Origin: Cryptomeria japonica
Lineage: Eukaryota > Streptophyta > Pinopsida > Cupressales > Cupressaceae
Assembly (NCBI RefSeq): GCF_030272615.1
Contig: NC_081413.1
Span: 145,118,476-145,182,475 of the forward strand
DNA: 64,000 nucleotides
Reading direction: 5' to 3'
The notes beneath the pieces were generated by a model. That model was not told the origin of the DNA and ran no database searches. It saw only the letters and a list, made by a program, of their open reading frames with translations. Below, piece by piece: positions 54,894 through 64,000 of the stretch (positions are counted from its first letter, which is position 1; the number at the start of each line of letters is the position of its first letter). The position numbers and the translations under genes were made by a program.

Positions 54894-57800
54894 ACTAGAC
54901 TTTGCGTGTGTCTCGCTTTGTTGGTTTCTTTGAGAGCGAGTAACAAGTATTTTAGTAGAAACTTTCAGTGACGAAGGGGACAAAATCCTCGTTAATATGT
55001 TGCTCGGGGGTGGGTGGTTCTGGTCGAGGTGTGTTATAAGTGATACACTCGTCAGGCAAGAATGCCAGATTGTCTTTCCTCTGCAATTTATGATTTGATT
55101 AAAAGCAAACTTTTGACAGTAGGCTCTTGTTTTTAAGGGCTCTTTGTCAAATTCATTGGATTTGTTTTGGATATAATGTTTGACATGATGAAGGAATACT
55201 CAATGAGATTTGAAGAGTTGACGATTGATGTATAAAAACTTATTTCTTTTGATGAATTTGGAAAAACTAGGTTGTTGTTTCTTCAACGTGATGTTATGAT
55301 AAAGGTTCTTTCTTCTCAGAATATGGAAATTTGTCATGCATGAGTGATCAATGGTTTCCTTTGATTTGTTTGGATTCAGTTGATCTTGTTTGGAAAATTT
55401 CAAGTCTTACTTTATCAAAGTGAAGGTTTAGATACCCCTTCACGATAAAGCATGTCAAATGATATGGATAAAAGCCTCCCGATATGGAGACTTGATTTGA
55501 CAACTTGAAAATTTTAAACAAGTGTTTTTGAGATGAAATCCATAAGATGGTAAAGGATTCTGTTGATATTGATGATGGGGTTTCTGGATTATGATAAGAT
55601 ATATATGTTTTATCGTGTGATCAGTTTAGGATTTTTACAACATTTGTTTTGACACAAATTTAGCTCAAAAAATAGTTTTAATGGTTTGTTTTCGCTACTC
55701 CGCTTTGATGAAAAATTTCGTTGATAATGAGAGGCTTTTGAATATTTTCAAAATTTTTAAAACTCCTCACTGTTTTTCCCTCTGTCTATATGTTTCTGGT
55801 CACTCGCTAAAATAGGGATGAAATGTGCTACCAAAATTACTCCACGAGCTAAAAGAATGACCACATGTGCTAGGCTGCCCCCAGACACACACTAAAGATT
55901 TGACTGTTCAAAAAAAATGTTTTCTACCTATTTTAAAAGTCATGCGCTAGCCTGGGTCTGTGACGTGCTAACTTGTGAACTTGATGCGCTAATATTTTGC
56001 TGCTATGCACTAAGCTGATGCTTCCATGTGCTAGACTGTTTCTCTGATGCGCTAAATGTTTAACACTAGTTTGATTTTGGGATAAAACACTACTGTTTGA
56101 AACAGATGCGCTAACTTAGTGTTTGAATGCGCTAACAAAAGTACCTCATGCGCTAAAAAGTTGCTCTTATGTGCTAAACTGCCCTGATTTGTTTTCTTTG
56201 GTTGGTTTTTGTAAATTTTGGATTTTTGTTGTGAATTTTTCAGGTTTGATGGATGATTTTTTGAAGTAGTAAATGCAAGCACGGCACAAAAATTACAACC
56301 ATCTTTCCTAATCTAACAAAAAGTGTATGTTATGTGAGGATGTGTTCAAATCCCCAATGTTTTAACAGGTTTGGATATGAATAATACACTTCAGAAAGAC
56401 TCTTTATTCAAAGGTCATAAATAACATCATAGCCCAAGAGTCTTGATACTCCGTCAGCTCAAATAGCCGTGTCACCCCCTAGAGGGCGCCCATTTTTTTG
56501 CCTTTTGTGAGAAATTAACTCAAAGTGAATTGCTTCACAGTTGAGTAGTTATCTTAGGAGATATATGGTGAGTAATCTTGGGGGCGGATTCTTCCCCACC
56601 CTTGCACTATGATGTTATAAATGTCTGGTTACTGACTCGGTTCAAAACTTCTATTTCTATGGTTTGTAATTAGGCTTCTTGTTTGGCCGTCAGTGATAAA
56701 CTCCCTTAGGAGGCTTCCCAACCTTTAGAACAAAGGCTTTACATATCTCGAGGATACTGGGGGAAGGCTAATCGCTGCGCGCAACCGTTGAAAAGGACTT
56801 TTGTCACTTTCCACTTTTGATTATAGTGGGTTGGAATACTTGGCGTCAAAGTCGTTCCCCACTTAGGTCATTCCCTTCACACCGGCCATAAACGGCTTTA
56901 AGAGTTGATTTCAACTCCTCGGGAAGGGAGGCCTGCTAAAGGATGTAAAATGCTTTGAAGGAAAGAAAGCTTTTTAAGAGAGGTCTGGTTTTTTGGATCA
57001 CCCAGTTAAGGGGAGAGTATATACCTTCCTCTTTCCATTCAACGCAATCACAAATTCTTTTTAAACCTTCAATTCAGTGATTTTCTAATCTCTACTAGGA
57101 GATGTTACTCCAAGAGAAGCATGGTGTTAATTTTACTTCCTCAAAGCAATGATTTTTTAATCTAAAGAAGTAACCGAGTCAACAAAGCAAAAGGTTCATT
57201 TTGGTCAACAAATAAAAATTGATAAACAAAAGGGGAATCGCTTCCCTCTTTAATTGTAACAAAACTTTTGAGGTGAGGTTCTTTTCTTTGCAAAATAAAA
57301 GTGGATCCTTTTATGCACCAAAGGATGGTGAGGTTCTTGTTAAGCTCTATTTTTGTAAAAATGAAAAATTTTGTGTTATTCTTTTTAGAGCCCAAATTGA
57401 GAAATTTCCTCCTAGGAAAGCAAGAAAAGATTTTGATTTGTGGTTCGTTTTACTTGCCCAAAATAAAAGCAAGTTCAATTTTATTTAAACAAGAAAAGAA
57501 AGAAATTTGAACTTTTGTCTAACTTAGAAAAGTTAGTAAAAATTTAAACTACTTTAACTCTAGCGTAAATAAAATGGATTCAAAACTTGCAGTCAACTGT
57601 CAGTAACCTATAGAAAACCAGTCAATTTGTTAGCAAAAAGGCGAATTCCGTGGACTTCCACAAGTCTAAATTTTAGTTTCTGTTACAAATTAGTTTTTTC
57701 TTTTCTGTCTGTGATGCGCTACAGAACAAATTGTATGCATTACAATATAACAGCGATGCGCTAAAAGAAGGTTTCAATGCGCTACACTGTTTTCGGGATG

Positions 57801-58051
57801 CGCTACTCTGTGCATCGAAAGCACTGCTCTATTTTTCTCCCGCGCCAAGACCTACAGGAAAATTAGTAATCTAATGCGCTGATAGATGTACTTTATGTGC
57901 TAGATTATGGACTCCACGTACTAAATAGTAAACCGAATGTGCTAGGCTATTAACCGGATGTATTAAACAGTTAACTCAACGCACTAATTCATTTTTCCTG
58001 CGTGCCTGCAAAAGTGGTTAAATTCAAAAACTGATTTGGTATATGGGGTTA
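54894..58051 (-). other. gypsy leader (3.2 kb, untranslated)
   Basis: No convincing gene. It contains TAGCGCAT arrays (about 55800-56185 and 57710-57990) and a second PBS-like word TGGGCGCCCTCTAGGGGGTG (minus strand, near 56474-56493) preceded by an A-run. 56560-57170 holds mixed non-coding sequence. Long leaders are usual in Tat elements. Confidence 0.6.
55800..57990 (-). repeat. TAGCGCAT octamer arrays in the gypsy leader (two clusters)
   Basis: On the plus strand ATGCGCTA occurs exactly at about 55942, 55984, 56047, 56106, 56127, 56148, 57714, 57756, 57777 and 57798, with many variants (ATGTGCTA, ATGCACTA, ACGCACTA) between 55830-56185 and 57710-57990. In element sense this reads TAGCGCAT. 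Confidence 0.8.
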
Positions 58052-58070
58052 GGCCCCATGGTGGGTGCTA
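58052..58070 (-). promoter_or_regulatory. gypsy primer binding site, degenerate (candidate)
   Basis: The minus strand reads TAGCACCCACCATGGGGCC eight bases after the 5' LTR. It looks like a CpG-decayed TGGCGCCCACCGTGGGGCC; the tRNA was not assigned. Confidence 0.5.
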
Positions 58071-58078
58071 GAAATGTA

Positions 58079-59513
58079 TGCGGGAAAAGCGGGTCGATAG
58101 AACTCAATATGTGAAAAATGGAGCTCTATGGAGCCTTGCCCACACACTCACAAGACTTCTTGGTGCAAGCTATAGAGTAATGAAGTATCACTCAGCTTCC
58201 CAAGGTGGGTCCCATGGTTATCTATCTTACACGGTCCCTCAAACCAATGTTTTTGCTCTCAGATCACTGAGCAAAATGGTTTAGGGATGGCAAATGCTAG
58301 AACAAGGGATGCTTTTGTTGGTTTTAATATGAGATGCATCCTAAGCTATGCATGATTCTAGAAATGCAATAAACTAGCTATAAGATGACAAGATTAGTAA
58401 ACAATACTATCCTAACATACTATATTAGTCTATGATTGAGCTAAATGATAAAGAAAATATTTTAAACATGCATATTTAGACTATTTCCTATTGAAAAGAG
58501 AAGCTAAAATGATGAGCATAAAATGGTATGAAAGCTTGAATGTAATTTGAGCATAAGTATGATACTACAAACTTGGATTATGAAAATGGAGGAATGAGAG
58601 CTCTATTTATAGCAAAAATAGGGCAATGGATGGGTAGGATTGAAAGAGTTGACCAAGGGTTGAGTTTGAAAGTTGGGAATCCATGTTTGCAATTTGCACC
58701 AATGAAATGGTGAAAAGTGTCAACATAGGGTTGGGTTGAGAGAAGGGGTTGGAGACATTAAATGCATGAGAAGACCTCATGGTTATCTAGAGGTAAGGGT
58801 TAAGCTTAAGTTAGGCTTACCCATTGGATTAAGAGTTAATCCAAGGATAAACTCTTGTGCAAATGATTAAGAGATAATCATGGTCAAAGTATTAAAGGCT
58901 TGATGAGACCCTTGGGTTGGATGAAGGTTAAGTTAGGCAAAAAGTCTCTAACCATGTAAGAGGGTTGAATTAACCATTAATGGTTTGGGAGACTTTGGAA
59001 AATTAAGTGGTTGAAGACTTGAAGCCTTTAATGGTTATCAAAGACTTTAAGGTTTTGAGAAGTGACCTCCCCTTGCTTAGGGATGTGACAAAGCTTAGGA
59101 GATGGGTTACGTTAAATTAAAAGTGATTAGAAGGGTCTAGAAGAAATTAGGAAGGGGTTTAGGAAGCAAGTGGGAGATGTAGGAAAGTGTAAGTGGATGG
59201 AGGGATAATAGGATTTAATTAAAATAAAGTTAATTTAATTCAATTTGGTTGCAATTTGGGGAAATTAAATAAATTAGATTTATTCAATTTAGGATAACTA
59301 TTTAATTAAATTTGAATTTAATTAAAAGTGGATAGGGGGGGGATTTAATTGAATAAAATGATTTATTCATTAAATGGGTATAGTGAATTTAATTGAGTAA
59401 TTTACTTAATTAAATAGAGGAATGCGGGTAATTTAATTAAATTGGATTTAATTATATAGAGAAATGAACATAAAATATTCATTTAGGAATATGGTCATTT
59501 TTATACATCTATA
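58079..59513 (-). mobile_element. gypsy 5' LTR (right), 1435 bp
   Basis: Starts TGCGGGAAAAG on the plus strand and ends ATCTATA (the partner LTR ends GTCTACA). TATA box at 58603-58611 on the minus strand. Homologous to 43168-44587 throughout, with a small insertion near 59440. Confidence 0.92.
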
Positions 59514-59657
59514 GTAGATATCTCCCGATTCTTCTGCAAGATGTGAAATCTCTCTGAATCACAAGTCAAAAAGCCTTTTGTCGCTCTGGTCTTAAAAAAA
59601 ATTCTTCGCTCGAAAACTGATAAGTGAAAATGACTTTGAAAATTCCTTTTAAATGAA
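59514..59657. repeat. 144 bp flanking duplication, right copy
   Basis: Directly adjoins the gypsy 5' LTR and repeats 43024-43167 with nine differences counted by eye. 59658-59834 beyond it is copia-3 sequence with no recognised gene. Confidence 0.9.
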
Positions 59658-59834
59658 TTCTTCATGTACCATAATAAATGCTCAACTGCTAGGGCACAAA
59701 TCCTAATTTTTCCTTTTACCACTTCACAATCTTCTACAGATTGATAGGTAACATATACCAGTTAAGGTCTTTTACCGATATAAACGGGGTTCGAAACATT
59801 TCACCGATTTGTTCCCCCTAAGATTTTCTAAAGC

Positions 59835-61115
59835 TCAGTTTGCTGGTTCAGAGAATTCCACACTAGGTGTAGAAACCGGTTCATCTTGTGACACTACTTC
59901 AGGTTTCTTTTTCCATGTTTTATTCATTCCTGCTTGAACAGTTTCAACATCAATCTTCCCTTCTGGAGTGGCCAGTATATCATATGATAGGTTCTTTTTC
60001 ATTCTGCAGCATCTGGCAGGGTGTCCCGATTTGTTGGAATGATAGCATACCATTCCAAGTGTTCTCCATGGTCCATTGTTCATTCTACCATTCTTCCTTT
60101 TGCATGTTTTAGCGGTGTGACCGCTACCATGGCAGATCAAATAGGTTTCTCTCCAACCGGTTGCCACTTGATAGCCACCACTACCTGATTGATGGTCATA
60201 GGCATTATACCAGTTTGGATTTCAGTTCACAGATGATTCAAGAAAAACTCTTTGAGTCCTTTGAGGATATCTCCCATTGTTGTGCATAACAGACCTGCAT
60301 TCAAATGCTCTATGCCCAAACTTGTTGCATGCATAACAGTTTCCATTGAATCTATTGGATCTAGGCTTATCGTTTAGAAAATAAGGAAAATTATTGTAGG
60401 CCTTATTCCTACACACAATAGAAGTATGTCCTTCCTTGAGATAATTATAGCAAACATGTTTAAAATTTTGCTTACCTTTATCCTTTGATGTCAGTTGCTT
60501 CTTTGATGCTCCATCTTTTGTTCCAGAGGTTTCACCTTCCTCATAACCGGAAAAACCAAGTCCAGTGGTATTCTTTAATGGTTTTTCTGATTCAAGCTTT
60601 TGTTCTAGCTTAACAGTACTCTTATTGAATTTGGCAAGTATTTCCTTTGACTCAGTGAGTTCCTTGGAAATAGCAGCATTAGATTCCTTCAAGGTTACAT
60701 TCTTAGAAATAGCCATGTTTATTTCACCTTGCATTTCTTCTTTTTCCACTTTACTCTCTTGGAGATGAGCAGTAAGGGTACTGATTTCTTGCTTCATCTT
60801 GGAGATCTCATGATCTTTGTCTTTTACTAGATCTTCAACTTTTCTCCAGTTCTCAAGCTCTTGACACATTCTGATAGTCAGTCCTTCCAGTTCCCTTCTC
60901 AAGTTGGTATTACATTCATTAAGTTTTTCAACTTCTTTAACTAAAGCTTCAATGTCTGCTTCATTAGAAGAACTATTTTCAGTAAGCTCCATCAGTTTCT
61001 TAGCATGCTCTCTTATTTTTGCCAGAGAGGTTTTATATTTGACTTTGAGTTCATCATAAGCTTTCTTACTCTAAGTGAGATGTTGAGTAAGTTCCCTCAT
61101 AGTGTATTCCCTCAT
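59835..61115 (-). pseudogene. copia-3 gag: coiled coil with four zinc knuckles
   Basis: ATG at 61115, 37 bp after the PBS. A TAG near 61073 and a TGA near 60220 interrupt. Residues about 30-170 form a long heptad-rich coiled coil (LVKEVEKLNECNTNLRRELEGL). Four knuckle positions follow: CYNYLKEGHTSIVC, CYACNKFGHRAFEC, YLICHGSGHTAKTC and CYHSNKSGHPARCC. Only the second keeps all of C-x2-C-x4-H-x4-C; in the others one Cys is Tyr, Tyr or Ser. It lacks the UBN2-type N-terminus of copia-1 gag and is homologous to the copia-2 fragment. It ends at 59835 with no protease after it. Likely role: RNA packaging for a pol-less element. Confidence 0.85.
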
Positions 61116-61151
61116 ATCTCCTTCCAAGTGGTTAAACTTATAGAAAGGTTG

Positions 61152-61163
61152 GCTCTGATACCA
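61152..61163 (-). promoter_or_regulatory. copia-3 primer binding site (initiator tRNA-Met type)
   Basis: The minus strand reads TGGTATCAGAGC two bases after the 5' LTR end. Confidence 0.92.
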
Positions 61164-61165
61164 AT

Positions 61166-62272
61166 TGATGAATACTAAGAGGGGGGGTGAATTAGTATAC
61201 CAAAAAATACTGAGCTTAAACTCTTAAACAGTTTAGCAGTTAACCAGTATAACAGATTTACTAACAAACTGGTTAAGACAAATACAAGAGAAAAATCACC
61301 ATACAAGAGGTTTTGACATGGAAACCCAGATGGGAAAAACCACAGTGAGCATAAACTCACAAGTAACTATCTGCAGAATAGAAACCAGATCGGTTAAGGT
61401 TAGACCGGTTAAGGTCATACAATGTTCTTCACCAGAACAGATCTTGTTAGGAATCTAGATCTCTGTTAGGAGATAAGTCCTATAAGAGACTACCTTGTGA
61501 GAGGATTTTAGATTCATAGTTGTGAATCACCTTGTTAGAGTATTTACAAAGGCTTTGCTAGGCCTACCTGGTTAAGGGTTTCAGACTTGTCGAAGATATG
61601 AGTAATCAACAAGTGAGTGATCTAGATACTAGCATAGTATGCTTGGTTAGATCCATGATAGCTCATAGTTAATGCATATTTAGCATTACTTTAGTCTTCA
61701 ATACTTCTACACTCTGTTTCTTCACACAAATCTAATCTTCTATTCTATTATCGCACATACAAAAACCCTATCAACTCCTAAAACCCTAGACATGATATCC
61801 TTATAAAGGAATATGATTTCATGTCAATCCAATAGGATTACATTGCAAGTTCCTAGGTTTAGTGCATCTAGACACATTGGGTAACATGACACAAAATCAC
61901 CGCCAAAGTGTCGATGGATGATAACTCACCACAAAAATACCGGTTGGTAACTCATCACAGAGTAATATCGGTTCATACATTTTACCGATTACCGATTGTC
62001 AACATGAAGACTAGGAAAAATGTTAACTACCACTTTGTTCCTTTGTACCACTTTGGAATCCTTGAACCACTTGAGGTCTTCATACCACTTTGGGTCTTCA
62101 ATCAGTTTGTGACCGGTAAATACCTTCTGCAAAACACCGATAGTCTAAAGACTATAATACATAATACCAGTTGGAACAATTACCGGTTGAGCATAACTCA
62201 TACATAAGGAAGTGATCATAAAAAAAGTATGTGTCCATCAATGACAATCACAACATCATCAAAATTCCAACA
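61166..62272 (-). mobile_element. copia-3 5' LTR, 1107 bp
   Basis: Minus strand TGTTGGAATTTTGATG (62272) to TTCATCA (61166). TATA-like TTTATAAGG at about 61797-61808. It pairs with 26046-27190. TSD AGAAA at 62273-62277. Confidence 0.92.
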
Positions 62273-62277
62273 AGAAA

Positions 62278-62639
62278 GAGGCCAAGGAAAAGGTTGATCT
62301 CTAGGTAAAGTTGGAGTTAATCTTAAAAGCCTATAATGAAGCCAAAATTGAAATAGCTCAAAAGGATAGTACAATTGCAAAATTGAAGAATCAAATAATA
62401 GGGAAACATCAGAAAGGTGAATCTTCTACTTTGGTGATTACCTCCTCTCCAGCCAAGCCTCCATCTACTGTTCCAATCATTGAGTTTCCCCCTTCCCCTA
62501 TGACTACCGATTTCCAATCTACTGAGACTATCCAGGATGAAATGGAAATATTGAAGTAGGCTCAAGCTATGTTTGCAAATAAATATGAGGAGAAGATCAA
62601 GGGCACAATTTTGAAGTTAGCTGACACAATCGAGGCTTC

Positions 62640-62677
<38 letters not shown>

Positions 62678-63250
62678 AGAGTTTTGAGAATGTTGATTGC
62701 TTTAAAGGAGGACAAGGCTATTCTGGAGCTAATTTTAAATAAATGGATGGCTAAGGAAGCAGATTTGGAACTTATGTGCTCATCCCATGAAGAGGAAGAT
62801 GTTGATGCCACTATTAAATCCACTTGTGAGTTGGTAAAAGGTATGTCCAGGTTGGCAAAGGGAAGAGTTGGTCTAGAAAGAAAAGCAAACCCGTATAGAA
62901 AAGAGTATACTGACCAGAAGTTTGAATTATTTCTTGGGGGTTTTATTGGCACTAACAAGTTGAAAGATGAAGATGTATGGCCTGGTGAGTTAGGTCATAA
63001 ATTGTCACAACAGATAAATGATGTCATCAATTTAGATGATACATCTTTATTCATTTGAACAATTGAGGAAATTGAAAAGATAAAGTCACATTATGGTGTT
63101 TTGGAAACAGAAGTTAAGCAGTTAAGGAACACATGGAAAAGATTAAATAAGTTGAAGGAGAAAATTGTTAGCTTCTCTTGGCCTAGCGATGATTTGTTCA
63201 AAGAATGGAAGGATAAGTATGTGATGCAAGACGCAAAGTCTCAAGAATAG
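62278..63250 (+). pseudogene. ORF-AB copy 2, region B last part
   Basis: Resumes after copia-3 with EAKEKVDL, coiled coil (KLELILKAYNEAKIEIAQ), Pro-rich PSTVPIIEFPPSP, QAMFANKYEEKIKGTIL, then a (TA)n expansion at about 62643-62673 that replaces a few codons. It continues with KAILELILNKWMAKEADLEL, YRKEYTDQKFELFLGGF, DDTSLFI, TIEEIEKIKSHYGVLETEV and SFSWPSDD, ending AKSQE before TAG at 63248. Stops near 62305, 62557 and 63056. Each piece aligns with 17140-18209 of copy 3 on the other strand. Function unknown. Confidence 0.72.
62643..62673. repeat. (TA)n microsatellite inside ORF-AB region B
   Basis: About 15 TA units where copy 3 has ordinary codons (after TIGSSLMYNN). A local expansion after the gene was already inactive, or the cause of a frame change. 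Confidence 0.85.
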
Positions 63251-64000
63251 TCAATTGATGCTGCAACATTGTAACGAACCTCAGGAAAGTTGGAAGTGGT
63301 TAGCACTTGTAACTGCTTGTTTTAGCTTAATTGGATTTTTGAGGAATTAAAGACACCTGGCACTCAACCTATTAATACTGAGAAGTCTTTTTGCTTCTAT
63401 CTGGTTGGTTAACTAATTGGTTTTCCTCTTGTTTCCCTTAGCAAGAATTGTAACCCTGTTTTGAGAGGGAATTATGGTTATAACATAATTTCCTAGGAAA
63501 GTTCGAAGCTTGTTGCATCCATATTTCTCTAAATGGATACCATGACTATTTGAAAAATCATCACAAGAATTATGTAAGAAAACTCATGCAAAATGTATTT
63601 AGGGTTTGTTTGGTTTCTGGAAAATCATTCTTGAGTTGTGTAAAATTTGATGGAAATTATTAATATACAGACTGGATCATTCAAGTCTTAATTTCCTGTT
63701 GTCTTCATGTCTTTATGATTAGTTACCATTTTGATTAAATGATTCAGGATTGTTTGATTGAATTATTTCCAAGGTAGTTTGCGAGAATGAGTTTAGGTTG
63801 TTCCCTCAAGGAGGGAAATTAGATATACTTAAACCCTTTTGTTGGTAACTAGTGATTCTTACTTGAATTTGATGACAGGATTTATGCACATGGTGGGAGT
63901 TTATATATGTTATGCATATGTAGATTTGGTTAAATAATTGTAATGTCATGTATGTGAAATATTTTTTGTCAGTTCTTGCCCAACTGAGTGACTCTGAAGC
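63251..64000 (+). other. ORF-AB copy 2 tail (3' untranslated), runs off right edge
   Basis: No gene. Shared words with 16226-17139 (reverse): GCATCCATATTTCTCTAAATGGATACCA at about 63515-63542, a purine tract AAGGAGGGAAATTAGATAT at about 63808, and GCATATGTAGAT at about 63914. The element end is not reached. Confidence 0.6.

Larger units (their letters stand above)
43168..59513 (-). mobile_element. Tat-like Ty3/gypsy retrotransposon, 16.3 kb
   Basis: LTRs at 43168-44587 and 58079-59513 (TGTAGA...CCCGCA on the minus strand). Order from the 5' LTR: degenerate PBS, 3.2 kb leader, gag, zinc-knuckle remnant, protease, G-patch-like segment, RT, RNase H, a second RNase H, integrase, an antisense gene, PPT, 3' LTR. 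RT before integrase places it in Ty3/gypsy; the second RNase H, long leader and antisense gene are traits of the Tat group. About ten differences in the first 210 bp of the LTRs, fewer further on, suggest moderate age. Stops in gag, protease and integrase inactivate it. It lies between gag and the second ORF of copia-3, flanked by a 144 bp duplication. Confidence 0.9.
26046..62272 (-). mobile_element. copia-3: pol-less copia element, 36.2 kb including two nested elements
   Basis: Minus strand, 5' LTR 61166-62272, PBS 61152-61163, gag 59835-61115, a second long ORF (42892 down to 27464, split), PPT 27191-27210 and 3' LTR 26046-27190. TG...CA LTR ends and 5 bp TSD AGAAA. Subtracting the gypsy element with its extra duplication (about 16.5 kb) and the gag-only element (12.2 kb) leaves about 7.5 kb. 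No protease, integrase, RT or RNase H of copia type is present between gag and the second ORF, so it is non-autonomous. It was inserted in ORF-AB copy 2. Confidence 0.88.
12906..64000 (+). mobile_element. ORF-AB element, copy 2, split by three insertions and cut by the window end
   Basis: It starts TGTTGTCACTATTTT at 12906, inside the ORF of copy 1 (flanking ATGAA at 12901-12905 would be one TSD copy). The start aligns with the end of copy 3 (TATTATCACTATTTA on the minus strand), which fixes a shared terminus. Upstream array 13190-14300, ORF first part 14660-16225, then copy 3, a solo LTR (23965-25012) and copia-3 (26046-62272) as insertions. The ORF resumes at 23958, 25018 and 62278 and ends at 63250. 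The native sequence in the window is about 6.1 kb, compared with about 6.9 kb for copy 3, so the end should lie within roughly 1 kb past 64000. Confidence 0.7.

Noticed and set aside
57219-57510. Overlapping 69-89 codon ORFs in the gypsy leader as an extra sense or antisense gene
   Set aside because: AT-rich, low-complexity translations (Lys/Phe), lying between repeat arrays without start or splice signals.

Overview
This window looks like intergenic DNA from a large plant nuclear genome, most likely a gymnosperm (an inference from element types and style; no host gene was found to confirm it). It contains no recognisable host gene, tRNA, rRNA or bacterial-type feature. Nearly every base can be assigned to LTR-type retroelements inserted into one another. 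Most coding remnants carry stops or frameshifts.

Layout. The outermost layer is an element carrying an unrecognised long ORF, here called ORF-AB. Copy 1 lies at 10397-12905. Its upstream (U3-like) part was entered by a copia element ('copia-2', LTR at 9273-10396). The gag of copia-2 was entered by 'copia-1' (1-8859, minus strand, running off the left edge). The gag of copia-1 was in turn entered by a 4.57 kb non-coding element (2308-6874, TSD CAATG). On the right, ORF-AB copy 2 (12906 to beyond 64000, plus strand) sits inside the ORF of copy 1. Copy 2 is split three times: by ORF-AB copy 3 (16226-23952, minus strand, TSD GATCC, itself holding a 778 bp solo LTR), by a 1048 bp solo LTR (23965-25012, TSD TGGTT), and by 'copia-3' (26046-62272, TSD AGAAA). 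Copia-3 is 36.2 kb only because it contains a 12.2 kb gag-only element with 4.3 kb LTRs (28518-40747, TSD CCTGT) and a 16.3 kb Tat-like Ty3/gypsy element (43168-59513).

How the parts relate. Removing each insertion plus one TSD copy brings the interrupted reading frame back into register at the three ORF-AB junctions checked, and the copia-1 gag frame reads across its junction. This supports the nesting order. The gypsy element has gag, protease, a G-patch-like stretch, RT, two RNase H domains and integrase. It also has a decayed antisense gene with its own TATA box and a likely intron. Copia-3 has a zinc-knuckle gag and a second large ORF but no visible pol, so it probably depended on other elements. 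The gag-only element is likewise non-autonomous.

Most interesting points. (1) The ORF-AB family encodes a protein of about 1200 aa with no RT, integrase or protease motif. It lies inside a unit whose ends and tail resemble a single long LTR. (2) Three independent insertions fall within about 20 bp of the same ORF-AB position. (3) The gypsy element is flanked by a 144 bp direct duplication instead of a 5 bp TSD. (4) TAGCGCAT octamer arrays are placed in the sense direction of both the main and the antisense transcription unit of the gypsy element.
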